From Chlamydia trachomatis (GTDB lineage: Bacteria; Chlamydiota; Chlamydiia; Chlamydiales; JAAKFR01): 5,647 bases of DNA. The stretch covers positions 1 through 5,647 of the forward strand of contig CAMAUB010000097.1 in NCBI GenBank assembly GCA_945861315.1. The letters run 5' to 3'. The notes beneath the pieces are model-generated. The model was not told the origin of the DNA, made no database searches, and worked only from the letters and a program-made list of their open reading frames with translations. Of the stretch, positions 1 to 5,408 are shown piece by piece. A program made the position numbers and the translations under genes. Position 1 is the first letter of the stretch; each line of letters opens with the position of its first letter.

Positions 1-60
1 GGAAGGGTCTTGTACCCTTTTCGAGGCAAAAAGCGCAAAAAGATCGAGAAAGATCCCTGA
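1..60 (+). CDS. possible 3' end of an upstream gene (frame uncertain)
   Basis: The first frame is open from the window edge to a TGA at 58-60 and would encode 19 C-terminal residues with a strongly basic, lysine-rich tail, as unstructured protein ends often have. I do not recognise it. A second reading is possible: the frame starting at base 2 stays open to a TAA at 152-154, only 10 bases before the next gene, which would make a tight operon junction. All three forward frames are open over this stretch, so composition does not decide. A terminator-like hairpin at 3-21 argues that the upstream gene may already have ended outside the window. Treat this as a placeholder. Confidence 0.3.
   Translation, partial: GRVLYPFRGKKRKKIEKDP
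3..21 (+). terminator. weak intrinsic-terminator-like hairpin
   Basis: AAGGGT (3-8) pairs perfectly with ACCCTT (14-19) around a five-base loop, and the 3' arm runs into a TTTT tract (18-21). This is the shape of a Rho-independent terminator for a plus-strand transcript entering the window, but the stem is only six pairs and the U tract is short. It also lies inside the possible coding end at 1-60, so the two calls compete. Confidence 0.28.
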
Positions 61-65
61 AGATC
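40..65. repeat. three AAGATC hexamers with a 10-base period
   Basis: AAGATC occurs at 40-45, 50-55 and 60-65, exactly ten bases apart, so the copies would lie on the same face of the helix. The spacers differ, so this is not a simple tandem repeat. It could be a phased binding site or a by-product of a lysine-rich coding end. Confidence 0.3.
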
Positions 66-93
66 TGCGGGATAAACCCAAAACTCAGGTTAT

Positions 94-114
94 TATTGCT
101 AGCGTGCAGCAATA
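94..114. repeat. perfect 7-bp inverted repeat upstream of the 165-1181 gene
   Basis: TATTGCT (94-100) is the exact reverse complement of AGCAATA (108-114), with a seven-base spacer. No T tract follows on the plus strand, so it is not a good terminator. It lies 51 bases before the start codon at 165 and could be an operator or an mRNA leader hairpin. I found no convincing -35/-10 pair beside it. Confidence 0.35.
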
Positions 115-152
115 TCAACGACCAGGCCCATTAACTGATTCTGTCAACGACT

Positions 153-158
153 AAAGGA
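153..158 (+). promoter_or_regulatory. ribosome binding site for the 165-1181 gene
   Basis: AAAGGA is a good Shine-Dalgarno match placed six bases before the ATG at 165, which supports that start. It overlaps the TAA (152-154) that closes the second forward frame. Confidence 0.7.
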
Positions 159-164
159 AAAATT

Positions 165-1181
165 ATGGTAGTCAATTATTCTAGATCTCTCATCTTCCCA
201 GAACAACACTTCGTAGATCGTCTACATGAGAATAGTCCAATAGGAGCGGCTCGAGAAGGCTTGTCCTTAGCCAAGCGAGTATTCTCTCCAAAATACTCTG
301 ACGCTCTTTTTAGCGAGGGGCTTAAAGGAGCTGGCCTTCAATCTATGCTTATTACAGCTTCTCTTGCACTATTTATCATCGCAATCGTAGGCGCCACAGG
401 CCACTGCTCTCCTAACCTGTTAGGAGGAATGTTGGTAGCAGTTGGAGGCTCTACGCTCATCATCAATGGAGCAATGGAAATTCGGCACTTAAATAGCCGA
501 AACCCTATTCTAAAAGCTATGACATGCCAAATCCTGACAGAAGCGGCGATTTTTGGGGTGACCTCCTTAGCTCTTGGAATTAGTATGCTTAGCGGATCAA
601 CTTCAGCTGTTTTGGGAAGCAAAATAGCACTCGGCACTTGTATTGGAGCTCACCTGATGGCTCTGCTTGTCAATAAATATGCCCTTCCTAAGCTAGAATT
701 TGTTCGAAAGGCTAATGAAGATCTATCATATGAAATGACCTCTTCCTTCTTCCAACTTCCTTTAGAAGCTCTAAACTACTTTGTGCGTCATCCTGAAATC
801 GTCGGCTACCCACAGCGAAAAACATTTGCACTTAATATGATTGTTTTTGCTGTTCTTGCTAGTAATTACTTTAAAACCGACTATGTAAATTACATTATCA
901 GAAAACTTCAAGAGCGCTCTATTGATCCTACTACCTCTGCGGTTGAAAAAATTTCTGTTGATGAGACTTTAGCCCTTGTTCAAGGATTAAAAACCCTGAA
1001 AGATGGCGGCGTGATTGATCTAGAAGAACTCAAACAACCTCTTCTTGAAGTGCGTCGATCGATTAAAACAACAAGATTTTTGTTCAAACCCAAGCCAGCC
1101 GATTCACCCACTTTCTGGAATGACGTGTTAGACCCTTATTTCACAGCAGTTAATTTTACAGCAGCAGAACTACAACTTTGA
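165..1181 (+). CDS. predicted multi-pass membrane protein, inclusion-membrane-protein-like
   Basis: I do not recognise a named family. The 338-residue product has a polar N-terminus of about 55 residues with no cleavable signal peptide, then four hydrophobic stretches at roughly 59-79, 84-103, 123-143 and 148-169, arranged as two closely spaced pairs. A polar C-terminal half of about 170 residues follows, with one weaker hydrophobic patch near 219-236 and a charged segment around 276-310. Paired hydrophobic helices with a short hairpin (the bilobed domain) are the hallmark of chlamydial Inc proteins, which are type III secreted into the inclusion membrane. That role here is inference, and an ordinary inner-membrane protein is equally possible. 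The ATG is supported by AAAGGA six bases upstream. The stop overlaps the TTG start of the next gene, so the two are probably co-translated. Confidence 0.8.
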   Translation: MVVNYSRSLIFPEQHFVDRLHENSPIGAAREGLSLAKRVFSPKYSDALFSEGLKGAGLQSMLITASLALFIIAIVGATGHCSPNLLGGMLVAVGGSTLIINGAMEIRHLNSRNPILKAMTCQILTEAAIFGVTSLALGISMLSGSTSAVLGSKIALGTCIGAHLMALLVNKYALPKLEFVRKANEDLSYEMTSSFFQLPLEALNYFVRHPEIVGYPQRKTFALNMIVFAVLASNYFKTDYVNYIIRKLQERSIDPTTSAVEKISVDETLALVQGLKTLKDGGVIDLEELKQPLLEVRRSIKTTRFLFKPKPADSPTFWNDVLDPYFTAVNFTAAELQL

Positions 1182-1735
1182 ATAGACTTCTTGCGTCTGA
1201 TAACTTGTTATTGGTACATAATCATATAAAGGCAGGTGATCATGTCATCGATGCAACGCTAGGAGCTGGAAAAGATACGTTTGTGATTGCCAAAATTTTG
1301 GGTGGTGATGGAAAAATTACAGGCTATGACATCCAAGAGCAGGCTCTTGTTCGCACAGAGCAAACGCTCGCTGCACTCACGCCCAAAGAGCGCTCTATTA
1401 TCACCCTAAAACACGCTTCACACGCTCTCATTAAAGAGAGTGGTGTCGCACTTGTCATTTACAATCTTGGCTATCTTCCAGGAGGAGATAAAACCATCAC
1501 CACTTGTGTTGAAACGACCCTACAAAGCATTCAAAGTGCTCTTATAGCTTTAAATGAGCGGGGGATGCTTTTAATTACGTGCTATCCTGGACATGAGGAG
1601 GGGGCAAAAGAAGAGGCAGCCCTGCTACATTTTTTTTCAAATTTGAATAAAAAGTGGAAGGTAGCCTACACGCGTCTTTTAAATCGGGAAAAGGCCCCTT
1701 CAACCCTAACTGTGACGAGATCTAATGGGATATAG
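1178..1735 (+). CDS. mnmM: class I SAM-dependent methyltransferase, YtqB/MnmM family
   Basis: The 185-residue protein matches the YtqB-type putative rRNA methylase family in length and motif order. It has a SAM-binding loop DATLGAGKDT (25-34), an acidic strand-2 end in GYDIQ (49-53), a catalytic-loop-like NLGYLPGGDK (96-105), YPGH (136-139) and a C-terminal LLNREKAP (167-174). Bacillus YtqB was shown to be MnmM, which methylates 5-aminomethyl-(2-thio)uridine to the mnm5 form at the tRNA wobble position; transfer of that role here is inference. The start must be TTG at 1178: the frame is open only from 1154, and no ATG or GTG lies between. The TTG overlaps the previous stop (TTGA) and lacks a clear Shine-Dalgarno, pointing to translational coupling. 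The last ten bases are antisense to tRNA-Val. Confidence 0.88.
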   Translation: MNRLLASDNLLLVHNHIKAGDHVIDATLGAGKDTFVIAKILGGDGKITGYDIQEQALVRTEQTLAALTPKERSIITLKHASHALIKESGVALVIYNLGYLPGGDKTITTCVETTLQSIQSALIALNERGMLLITCYPGHEEGAKEEAALLHFFSNLNKKWKVAYTRLLNREKAPSTLTVTRSNGI

Positions 1736-1799
1736 CTGACTCGAACAGCCGACCTCCACGATGTCAACGTGGCGCTCTAACCAACTGAGCTAATACCCC
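1726..1799 (-). tRNA. tRNA-Val(GAC)
   Basis: The 74-base minus-strand cloverleaf folds fully. The acceptor stem is GGGGTAT/ATATCCC with one G-U pair, followed by TA, a four-pair D stem GCTC/GAGC with loop AGTTGGTTA, and an anticodon stem CCACG/CGTGG with loop TTGACAT (anticodon GAC, plus-strand 1763-1765). A five-base variable loop AGGTC, T arm GGCTG-TTCGAGT-CAGCT and discriminator A complete it. GAC reads GUC/GUU valine codons. CCA is not encoded (the next bases are TTA), so the CCA-adding enzyme is needed. It lies 55 bases after folC on the same strand and may be processed from the operon transcript. Its 3' acceptor strand overlaps the end of the methyltransferase gene. Confidence 0.96.
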
Positions 1800-1854
1800 G
1801 GTTAGGTTGTCTAAGATAAAGAGCCTCTGAAAATAATACAAGGCAATACTTTTA

Positions 1855-2880
1855 TTAGATATTTTTTAAAAGTGATTCCATTATGAAATGTGACCCGCAA
1901 ACAACTAGGATCTCCCCTCTCTTTTTTGCCTCATTTTTTGCACGCTCAAATGTTCCCCTAAGATCTGAGCTTCCAACTTGTAGAAGGCGAGGATGGTCGT
2001 TGTAAGCGCGGTAGAGAGTGCGTGTGTGCTTCTTGAGAAAAGTTGTCATCTTTTCGTGCTCTTTGTCTGCTGAAAAGGCAGCTAGTGCAGAAAATTTTTT
2101 GTTCGGAAATGTGTAGTGAAGGCGCTTGAAAAGCGCCTCAAGGCCAGGCAGATTGTGGGCCACATCGAAGACGACACTATCTTGAATATGAAAACGACCA
2201 GGTGGTGTGATGGATACATCAGCATTTGGAAATCCAAGTTTCTCAAGAGCTCGTTTGGCAATTGCTTGATTTTCCTCCTCAAAGTGAGCAAAAAAACCTG
2301 TCACTTGATCAACTACTTGATCACCCTTAATATTGACGGTGGAACCAACAACGGTTGGAACTCCCTCTTTCATGATGCCCGCTTTTTCAAAGGTAATCTC
2401 CTCGAGGGTGTTGCCAAGATAGTTCATGTGATCGTAGCCAATGGATGTAATCACAACAAGCTTGGGTCTGATAATATTTGTTGCATCAAGACGGCCACCA
2501 AGCCCAACTTCGATGACTGCGTAGTCAACTTTTTTTTCTGCAAAGTAAAGAAAGGCTACTAGAGTAATGGTTTCAAAGTAGGTGAGGTTGTAGGGAGCTA
2601 CTTTTTCCATATAGGGTTCAAGGTTGTCAATCGGCTCAAGATTGATGCGTACCCTTTCAGAGATATCGAAAAGATGGGGAGAGGTGAAAAGACCAACTCG
2701 ATTACCAGCTTGTTGAAGCACCGCTGCTATCTTCCAACAAACGGATCCTTTTCCATTTGTTCCTCCAACATGGATGCTTTTAAATTGTTTTGAAGGGGAA
2801 CCTAGTTGCTCATCGATGGCTTGGATCGCCTCAAGGCCAAGTTTCATCCCTTTGATTTCATCTAAGCGCGTTGAAGACAT
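1855..2880 (-). CDS. folC: folylpolyglutamate synthase / dihydrofolate synthase
   Basis: FolC is a Mur-ligase-fold cytoplasmic enzyme that joins glutamate to dihydropteroate and/or folates using ATP. With the ATG at 2880 the protein has 341 residues. Visible motifs are the P-loop GGTNGKGS (39-46), the folate-loop TSPHLFDISERVRIN (66-80), VIEVGLGGRLDATN (122-135), ITSIGYDHMNYLG (144-156), EKAGIMK with the likely carbamylated lysine (165-171), PPGRF (226-230), DVAHN (239-243) and CGSHF (328-332). It is about 80-90 residues shorter than typical FolC, mainly between the VVG strand after EKAGIMK and EENQAIA, and near the C-terminus. The frame extends to 2976, but that part lies inside the PHP gene. 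ATG 2880 has GGGAG upstream and overlaps the PHP gene by 23 bases. ATG 2910 would restore about ten N-terminal residues but has no Shine-Dalgarno. The next feature downstream is tRNA-Val. Confidence 0.92.
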   Translation of the reverse strand: MSSTRLDEIKGMKLGLEAIQAIDEQLGSPSKQFKSIHVGGTNGKGSVCWKIAAVLQQAGNRVGLFTSPHLFDISERVRINLEPIDNLEPYMEKVAPYNLTYFETITLVAFLYFAEKKVDYAVIEVGLGGRLDATNIIRPKLVVITSIGYDHMNYLGNTLEEITFEKAGIMKEGVPTVVGSTVNIKGDQVVDQVTGFFAHFEEENQAIAKRALEKLGFPNADVSITPPGRFHIQDSVVFDVAHNLPGLEALFKRLHYTFPNKKFSALAAFSADKEHEKMTTFLKKHTRTLYRAYNDHPRLLQVGSSDLRGTFERAKNEAKKRGEILVVCGSHFIMESLLKNI

Positions 2881-3652
2881 CTTCTCCCACCCATGAGCTG
2901 CCAAGAACATTAAGTGGTTTGACGCTGCCATGGTAATCCGAGCCACCTGTGATGATCCACCCTTTATTGTGAGCAATGTCTATCCACTTTTTCTCTTGGT
3001 TAACAGGTAGCCTTGCATAGTATCCTTCAAGCCCATCAAAGATCTGCTGCAACGCAAAGCGAATTGTAGAGGTGCGTTTCAATAAATGAGGGTGTGCAAG
3101 CACTGCTTTTCCACCACCTGCATGGATCGCCTCAATGGTCTCTTCCACAGTGATCGGCTCGCCAGGATCGTACGCATCTTTCCCCTCACCCAAATAGCGA
3201 TCAAAAGCTTCTTTGATCGTTGTCACTATACCTCGCTTTTGAAGTGCCTGTGCAATGTGTGGACGTCCAATTGTACCTTCTGAGCCAAGTTCTTCATAGG
3301 GAATTTCAATTCCCATTTTGGCAAGGTTGAGTAAAATTTTTTCATTTCGCTCATGCCGCCTGTGTTGGTGATGGAAGCAAAGATCGCAAATCTCACGATT
3401 TGTATAATCGTAGCCGTAACCGAGCACATGAACAGGATCGCCTTTGTATGACGCGGAAAATTCAACACCTGTGATTACCGAGAAATTCTTTCTTGCTGCA
3501 TATTCAAGTGCACGTGGGTAGGCGGCAACAGTATCATGATCTGTGATTGAAAGACCTGAAAGACCCATTTCAATAGCAAGATCAATCAACTCTTCAGGCG
3601 TGTCTGTTCCATCAGAGAGACAGCTATGGCAATGAAGGTCAGCGCGGAACAT
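2858..3652 (-). CDS. PHP-domain metal-dependent phosphoesterase (TrpH/YciV/RNase AM type)
   Basis: The 264-residue protein carries the full set of PHP metal-binding motifs: DLHCHS (5-10) with D14, SITDHDT (35-41), GVEFS (62-66), H75 in VHVLGY, RPH (130-132), AHPH (186-189) and GSDYHG (237-242). This order and length fit the TrpH/YciV group, whose studied members hydrolyse 3',5'-nucleotide bisphosphates or act as a 5'-3' exonuclease in rRNA 5'-end maturation (RNase AM). Which activity applies here is not visible. The insert between RPH and AHPH (about 133-185) is where the small cap domain of this family sits. The ATG at 3652 starts directly with the first motif, overlaps the murB stop by 14 bases and is preceded by pyrimidines, not a Shine-Dalgarno, so translation probably depends on murB. 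Confidence 0.9.
   Translation of the reverse strand: MFRADLHCHSCLSDGTDTPEELIDLAIEMGLSGLSITDHDTVAAYPRALEYAARKNFSVITGVEFSASYKGDPVHVLGYGYDYTNREICDLCFHHQHRRHERNEKILLNLAKMGIEIPYEELGSEGTIGRPHIAQALQKRGIVTTIKEAFDRYLGEGKDAYDPGEPITVEETIEAIHAGGGKAVLAHPHLLKRTSTIRFALQQIFDGLEGYYARLPVNQEKKWIDIAHNKGWIITGGSDYHGSVKPLNVLGSSWVGEDVFNALR
2884..2888 (-). promoter_or_regulatory. ribosome binding site favouring the folC start at 2880
   Basis: On the minus strand GGGAG lies three bases before the ATG at 2880. The spacing is short, but no comparable site precedes the in-frame ATGs at 2910 or 2847, or the upstream end of the frame at 2976. It sits inside the end of the PHP gene. Confidence 0.4.
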
Positions 3653-4520
3653 AGGAAGGAATATAGCGAATCTCGACTTCTAATGAAATTCCTTTTTCTT
3701 CCAAAACGTGTCTTTTAATTGTTTCGATCAATTCTAGAACATCTGCTGCGCACCCATTTTGATCATTTACAATGAAATTGGCATGCAATTGAGAAACACA
3801 AACGCCACCAACTCGCAATCCTTTCAACCCACACTCTTCAATCACTCTTCCCGCAGACTCTCCTTTGGGGTTGCGAAAAACACACCCGGCTGACTTCATT
3901 TTATAAGGTTGCGTTTTGAGACGGTACTCAATAATCTCATTTTGCCACTCTTTTGCAAGCGGCGCATGTGTCAGCTCAAAAACCCCTTCAACAATTGCCC
4001 CGCCCATCGTTTGAAACTGTGAAGTGCGATATCCAAATGTTAGCTCATTCTTGCTAAAGCGACGATACTCCCCTTTTTCTGAGAGATAGCCGACGGCCAC
4101 CAAGCAATCTGCTGTCTCTTTCCCACTAGCGCCCGCATTCATATAGATTGCTCCACCAACAGAAGCTGGAATGCCTGCGGCAAATTCAAGTCCACCTAAA
4201 CCTGCGCGTGCAGTTTTAGCGCCAAGGCGAGGAAAACTATAACCACTACCAACTGTGATACACCTCCCCTCTTCCTTTAAATGTTCAATTCGATTAAGAA
4301 TGACAAGGCCATCAAACCCTTTATCATCAAAAAGAGAGTTCGACCCTTTTCCAAGTATTAATACTGGAATCTTAGCGTCATATGCCTCGGCCAACATTGC
4401 TGCAAGCTCTTCAATTGTAGATGCTCTTGAAAAATAGCGCGCTGGACCTCCAATTCCGAATGTGGAGAGGTCAGCTAGTAACTTGTTCTTCTTGTGGGTG
4501 AAGTTCGTTAAGAATGGCAT
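3639..4520 (-). CDS. murB: UDP-N-acetylenolpyruvoylglucosamine reductase
   Basis: MurB is the FAD- and NADPH-dependent cytoplasmic enzyme that reduces UDP-GlcNAc-enolpyruvate to UDP-MurNAc in peptidoglycan synthesis. With ATG 4520 it has 293 residues, the short type II form. Motifs: STFGIGGPARYF (19-30), LGKGSNSLFDD (56-66, FAD binding), GLEFAAGIPASVGGAIYMNAGA region (110-131), YRTSQF with the catalytic arginine (R165), SAGCVFRNP (210-218), AGRVIEECGLKG (223-234), HANFIVN (246-252) and the C-terminal LEVEIRY with the catalytic glutamate (E283). Cysteine 213 stands at the usual proton-donor serine, as in chlamydial MurB from memory. The frame runs to 4577, but only ATG 4520 has a plausible Shine-Dalgarno (AGGA, ten bases away), and no start exists after the nusB stop. 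It therefore overlaps nusB by 50 bases. Confidence 0.95.
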   Translation of the reverse strand: MPFLTNFTHKKNKLLADLSTFGIGGPARYFSRASTIEELAAMLAEAYDAKIPVLILGKGSNSLFDDKGFDGLVILNRIEHLKEEGRCITVGSGYSFPRLGAKTARAGLGGLEFAAGIPASVGGAIYMNAGASGKETADCLVAVGYLSEKGEYRRFSKNELTFGYRTSQFQTMGGAIVEGVFELTHAPLAKEWQNEIIEYRLKTQPYKMKSAGCVFRNPKGESAGRVIEECGLKGLRVGGVCVSQLHANFIVNDQNGCAADVLELIETIKRHVLEEKGISLEVEIRYIPSYVPR

Positions 4521-4869
4521 TGATAAACGTTCCTGCTTCCGGAGTGCTAAACTTACGAGCCAAACGCACTGCTTCATGCGTCACAAGCGCGGTGGGCTCC
4601 TTATGTTCGATTTCATAAAGAGCATAGCGTAAAATATTTTTTTCAACCAAAGGAATCCGATCTAGCTCATAATTGTTGGATGTGTCACAGATTTTTTGAT
4701 CATATCTCTTCTTCTCCTTTAGAACTTCATTTGCCACCAAAATCCCCTCTTTGACTACTTTTTTTGAAGCCATAAGAGTATGCATCAAAAGAGGAAGTAC
4801 CTCATCTCCATCCATTTCAATGGAGAAAAGAGCTTGGAGAACAAGTTCACGAAATTTTTGAGGGTTCAT
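4471..4869 (-). CDS. nusB: transcription antitermination factor NusB
   Basis: NusB is a small all-helical RNA-binding protein that, with NusE (ribosomal protein S10), binds boxA RNA and supports antitermination and folding of rRNA transcripts. The 132-residue length is typical. Family features in order: an N-terminal FRELVLQALFSIE helix (6-18), ELDRIPLVEKNILRYALYEI (68-87) and a conserved C-terminal block with THEAVRLARKFS (97-108), PEAGTFINAILNEL (110-123). The ATG at 4869 has no clear Shine-Dalgarno: AAGG is 14 bases away, and a TATAAT sits eight to thirteen bases upstream, so a leaderless transcript is possible. The last 50 bases, which encode the conserved FINAILNEL helix and the tail, also encode the start of MurB in another frame. 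Confidence 0.93.
   Translation of the reverse strand: MNPQKFRELVLQALFSIEMDGDEVLPLLMHTLMASKKVVKEGILVANEVLKEKKRYDQKICDTSNNYELDRIPLVEKNILRYALYEIEHKEPTALVTHEAVRLARKFSTPEAGTFINAILNELHPQEEQVTS
4531..4534 (-). promoter_or_regulatory. ribosome binding site for murB inside nusB
   Basis: AGGA (minus strand) lies ten bases before the murB ATG at 4520, within the nusB reading frame. It is modest, but no better site precedes the other in-frame ATG at 4577, so it supports the shorter MurB. Confidence 0.4.
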
Positions 4870-4876
4870 AAGAAGT

Positions 4877-4882
4877 ATTATA
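4877..4882 (-). promoter_or_regulatory. consensus -10 hexamer just upstream of nusB
   Basis: A perfect TATAAT on the minus strand lies seven bases from the nusB ATG. If it is a promoter, transcription would begin at or next to the start codon, giving a leaderless mRNA. The only -35-like hexamer nearby, TTGAAA at 4896-4901, is 13 bases away, too close for normal sigma-70 spacing, so the call is weak. Confidence 0.25.
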
Positions 4883-4909
4883 ACCTTAACATTCTTTTCA
4901 AGCTACTAA

Positions 4910-4936
4910 GATCCAAAGGATCACAGGTGAACACCT
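4910..4936 (-). other. two small adjacent hairpins between the 136-residue gene and nusB
   Basis: AGGTG/CACCT (4925-4929 with 4932-4936, two-base loop) spans most of the TAG stop of the upstream gene. GATCC/GGATC (4910-4914 with 4918-4922, three-base loop) lies immediately next to it. Neither is followed by a U tract, so neither is a standard terminator. They could protect the mRNA end or partly attenuate transcription into nusB. Confidence 0.25.
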
Positions 4937-5345
4937 AATGAGAAGAGGCTTGAGCAAGGACAAATTCCTCGTCTAGGAGGATATCGAAACTATTGACACT
5001 GACGCATGATGGACATTGAAGATAGAGGCGGCGCAACCTATGATCCTCATCAAAATAAAGAGCAAAAACAAGCCAGCTCTTATTGAAATAGTAGGAGAAA
5101 AGGGAGCTCGATTTAAAATTTTCTTTCTTAAGGGCTGATTGAAAGGTCGCCTCGGCCAGTTCCCTTGGCATCATCTTCCAAAGCTTTGTTGGGCGATATT
5201 GTGCAGAGCTAAGCAGTTTAAGAAAATCGCGGTAGCAGAGAGTATTGGGAAGATGAAAGCCCAGGTCATGTGCCACATCTTCAGGCATAGAGACCGGATA
5301 ACGAAAGCGACTGATTAATCGAGTCAAAGAGTCCATTAAGGTCAT
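4935..5345 (-). CDS. hypothetical protein, 136 residues
   Basis: I do not recognise this protein with certainty. It is soluble, with no signal peptide or membrane helix. A helical N-terminus (4-14) is followed by YPVSMPEDVAHDLGF (16-30), a basic-aromatic middle (50-60), a cluster of aromatic residues (SYYFNKSWLVFALYF, 84-98) and a basic stretch DHRLRRLYLQ (101-110). A CPSC motif (111-114) follows, but with no second cysteine pair for a zinc site. The composition looks like a genuine, probably lineage-restricted chlamydial protein. The ATG at 5345 has AGAGG at 5352-5356, six bases upstream. A second ATG at 5336 would shorten it by three residues. It ends 65 bases before nusB, so it may share the operon, though two hairpins and a TATAAT lie between them. 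Confidence 0.75.
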   Translation of the reverse strand: MTLMDSLTRLISRFRYPVSMPEDVAHDLGFHLPNTLCYRDFLKLLSSAQYRPTKLWKMMPRELAEATFQSALKKENFKSSSLFSYYFNKSWLVFALYFDEDHRLRRLYLQCPSCVSVNSFDILLDEEFVLAQASSH

Positions 5346-5378
5346 ACACTACCTCTATAGTCAACCAAATAACAGTCG

Positions 5379-5408
5379 ACTATAAATAATCCAAGCCAAT
5401 TTTGTAAA
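5379..5408 (-). promoter_or_regulatory. candidate sigma-70-type promoter for the 136-residue gene and downstream operon
   Basis: On the minus strand TTTACA (5403-5408) and TATAGT (5379-5384) are 18 bases apart (17 if the -10 is read as TTATAG, 5380-5385). Transcription would begin near 5372 and leave a leader of about 27 bases with the AGAGG ribosome site before ATG 5345. This is the best promoter-like pair upstream of the minus-strand cluster. It overlaps the beginning of the plus-strand gene remnant. Confidence 0.4.

Noticed and set aside
2..154. Second forward frame as the definite end of an upstream gene
   Set aside because: An open run of about 50 codons is not improbable by chance, and the translation shows no motif. 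It was kept only as an alternative to the first-frame ending at 60.
338..637. Minus-strand 99-codon frame opposite the membrane-protein gene
   Set aside because: It is the antisense of the hydrophobic helices, with no ribosome site or motif support.
1848..1873. ACTTTT/AAAAGT pair spanning the folC stop as a terminator for the plus-strand operon
   Set aside because: It is a six-pair stem of mostly A-T around a 14-base loop, beyond the antisense tRNA and inside folC. It is too weak to support a call.
2116..2562. Plus-strand 148-codon frame opposite folC
   Set aside because: It is antisense to well-conserved FolC motifs and its translation has no family resemblance, so it is a shadow frame.
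2881..2976. N-terminal extension of FolC to 2976
   Set aside because: This part lies inside the conserved GSDYHG end of the PHP gene, does not resemble FolC N-termini and lacks a ribosome site. ATG 2880 fits better.
4521..4577. N-terminal extension of MurB to ATG 4577
   Set aside because: It would overlap nusB by more than 100 bases, adds residues unlike MurB and has no Shine-Dalgarno. ATG 4520 gives the normal type II length.
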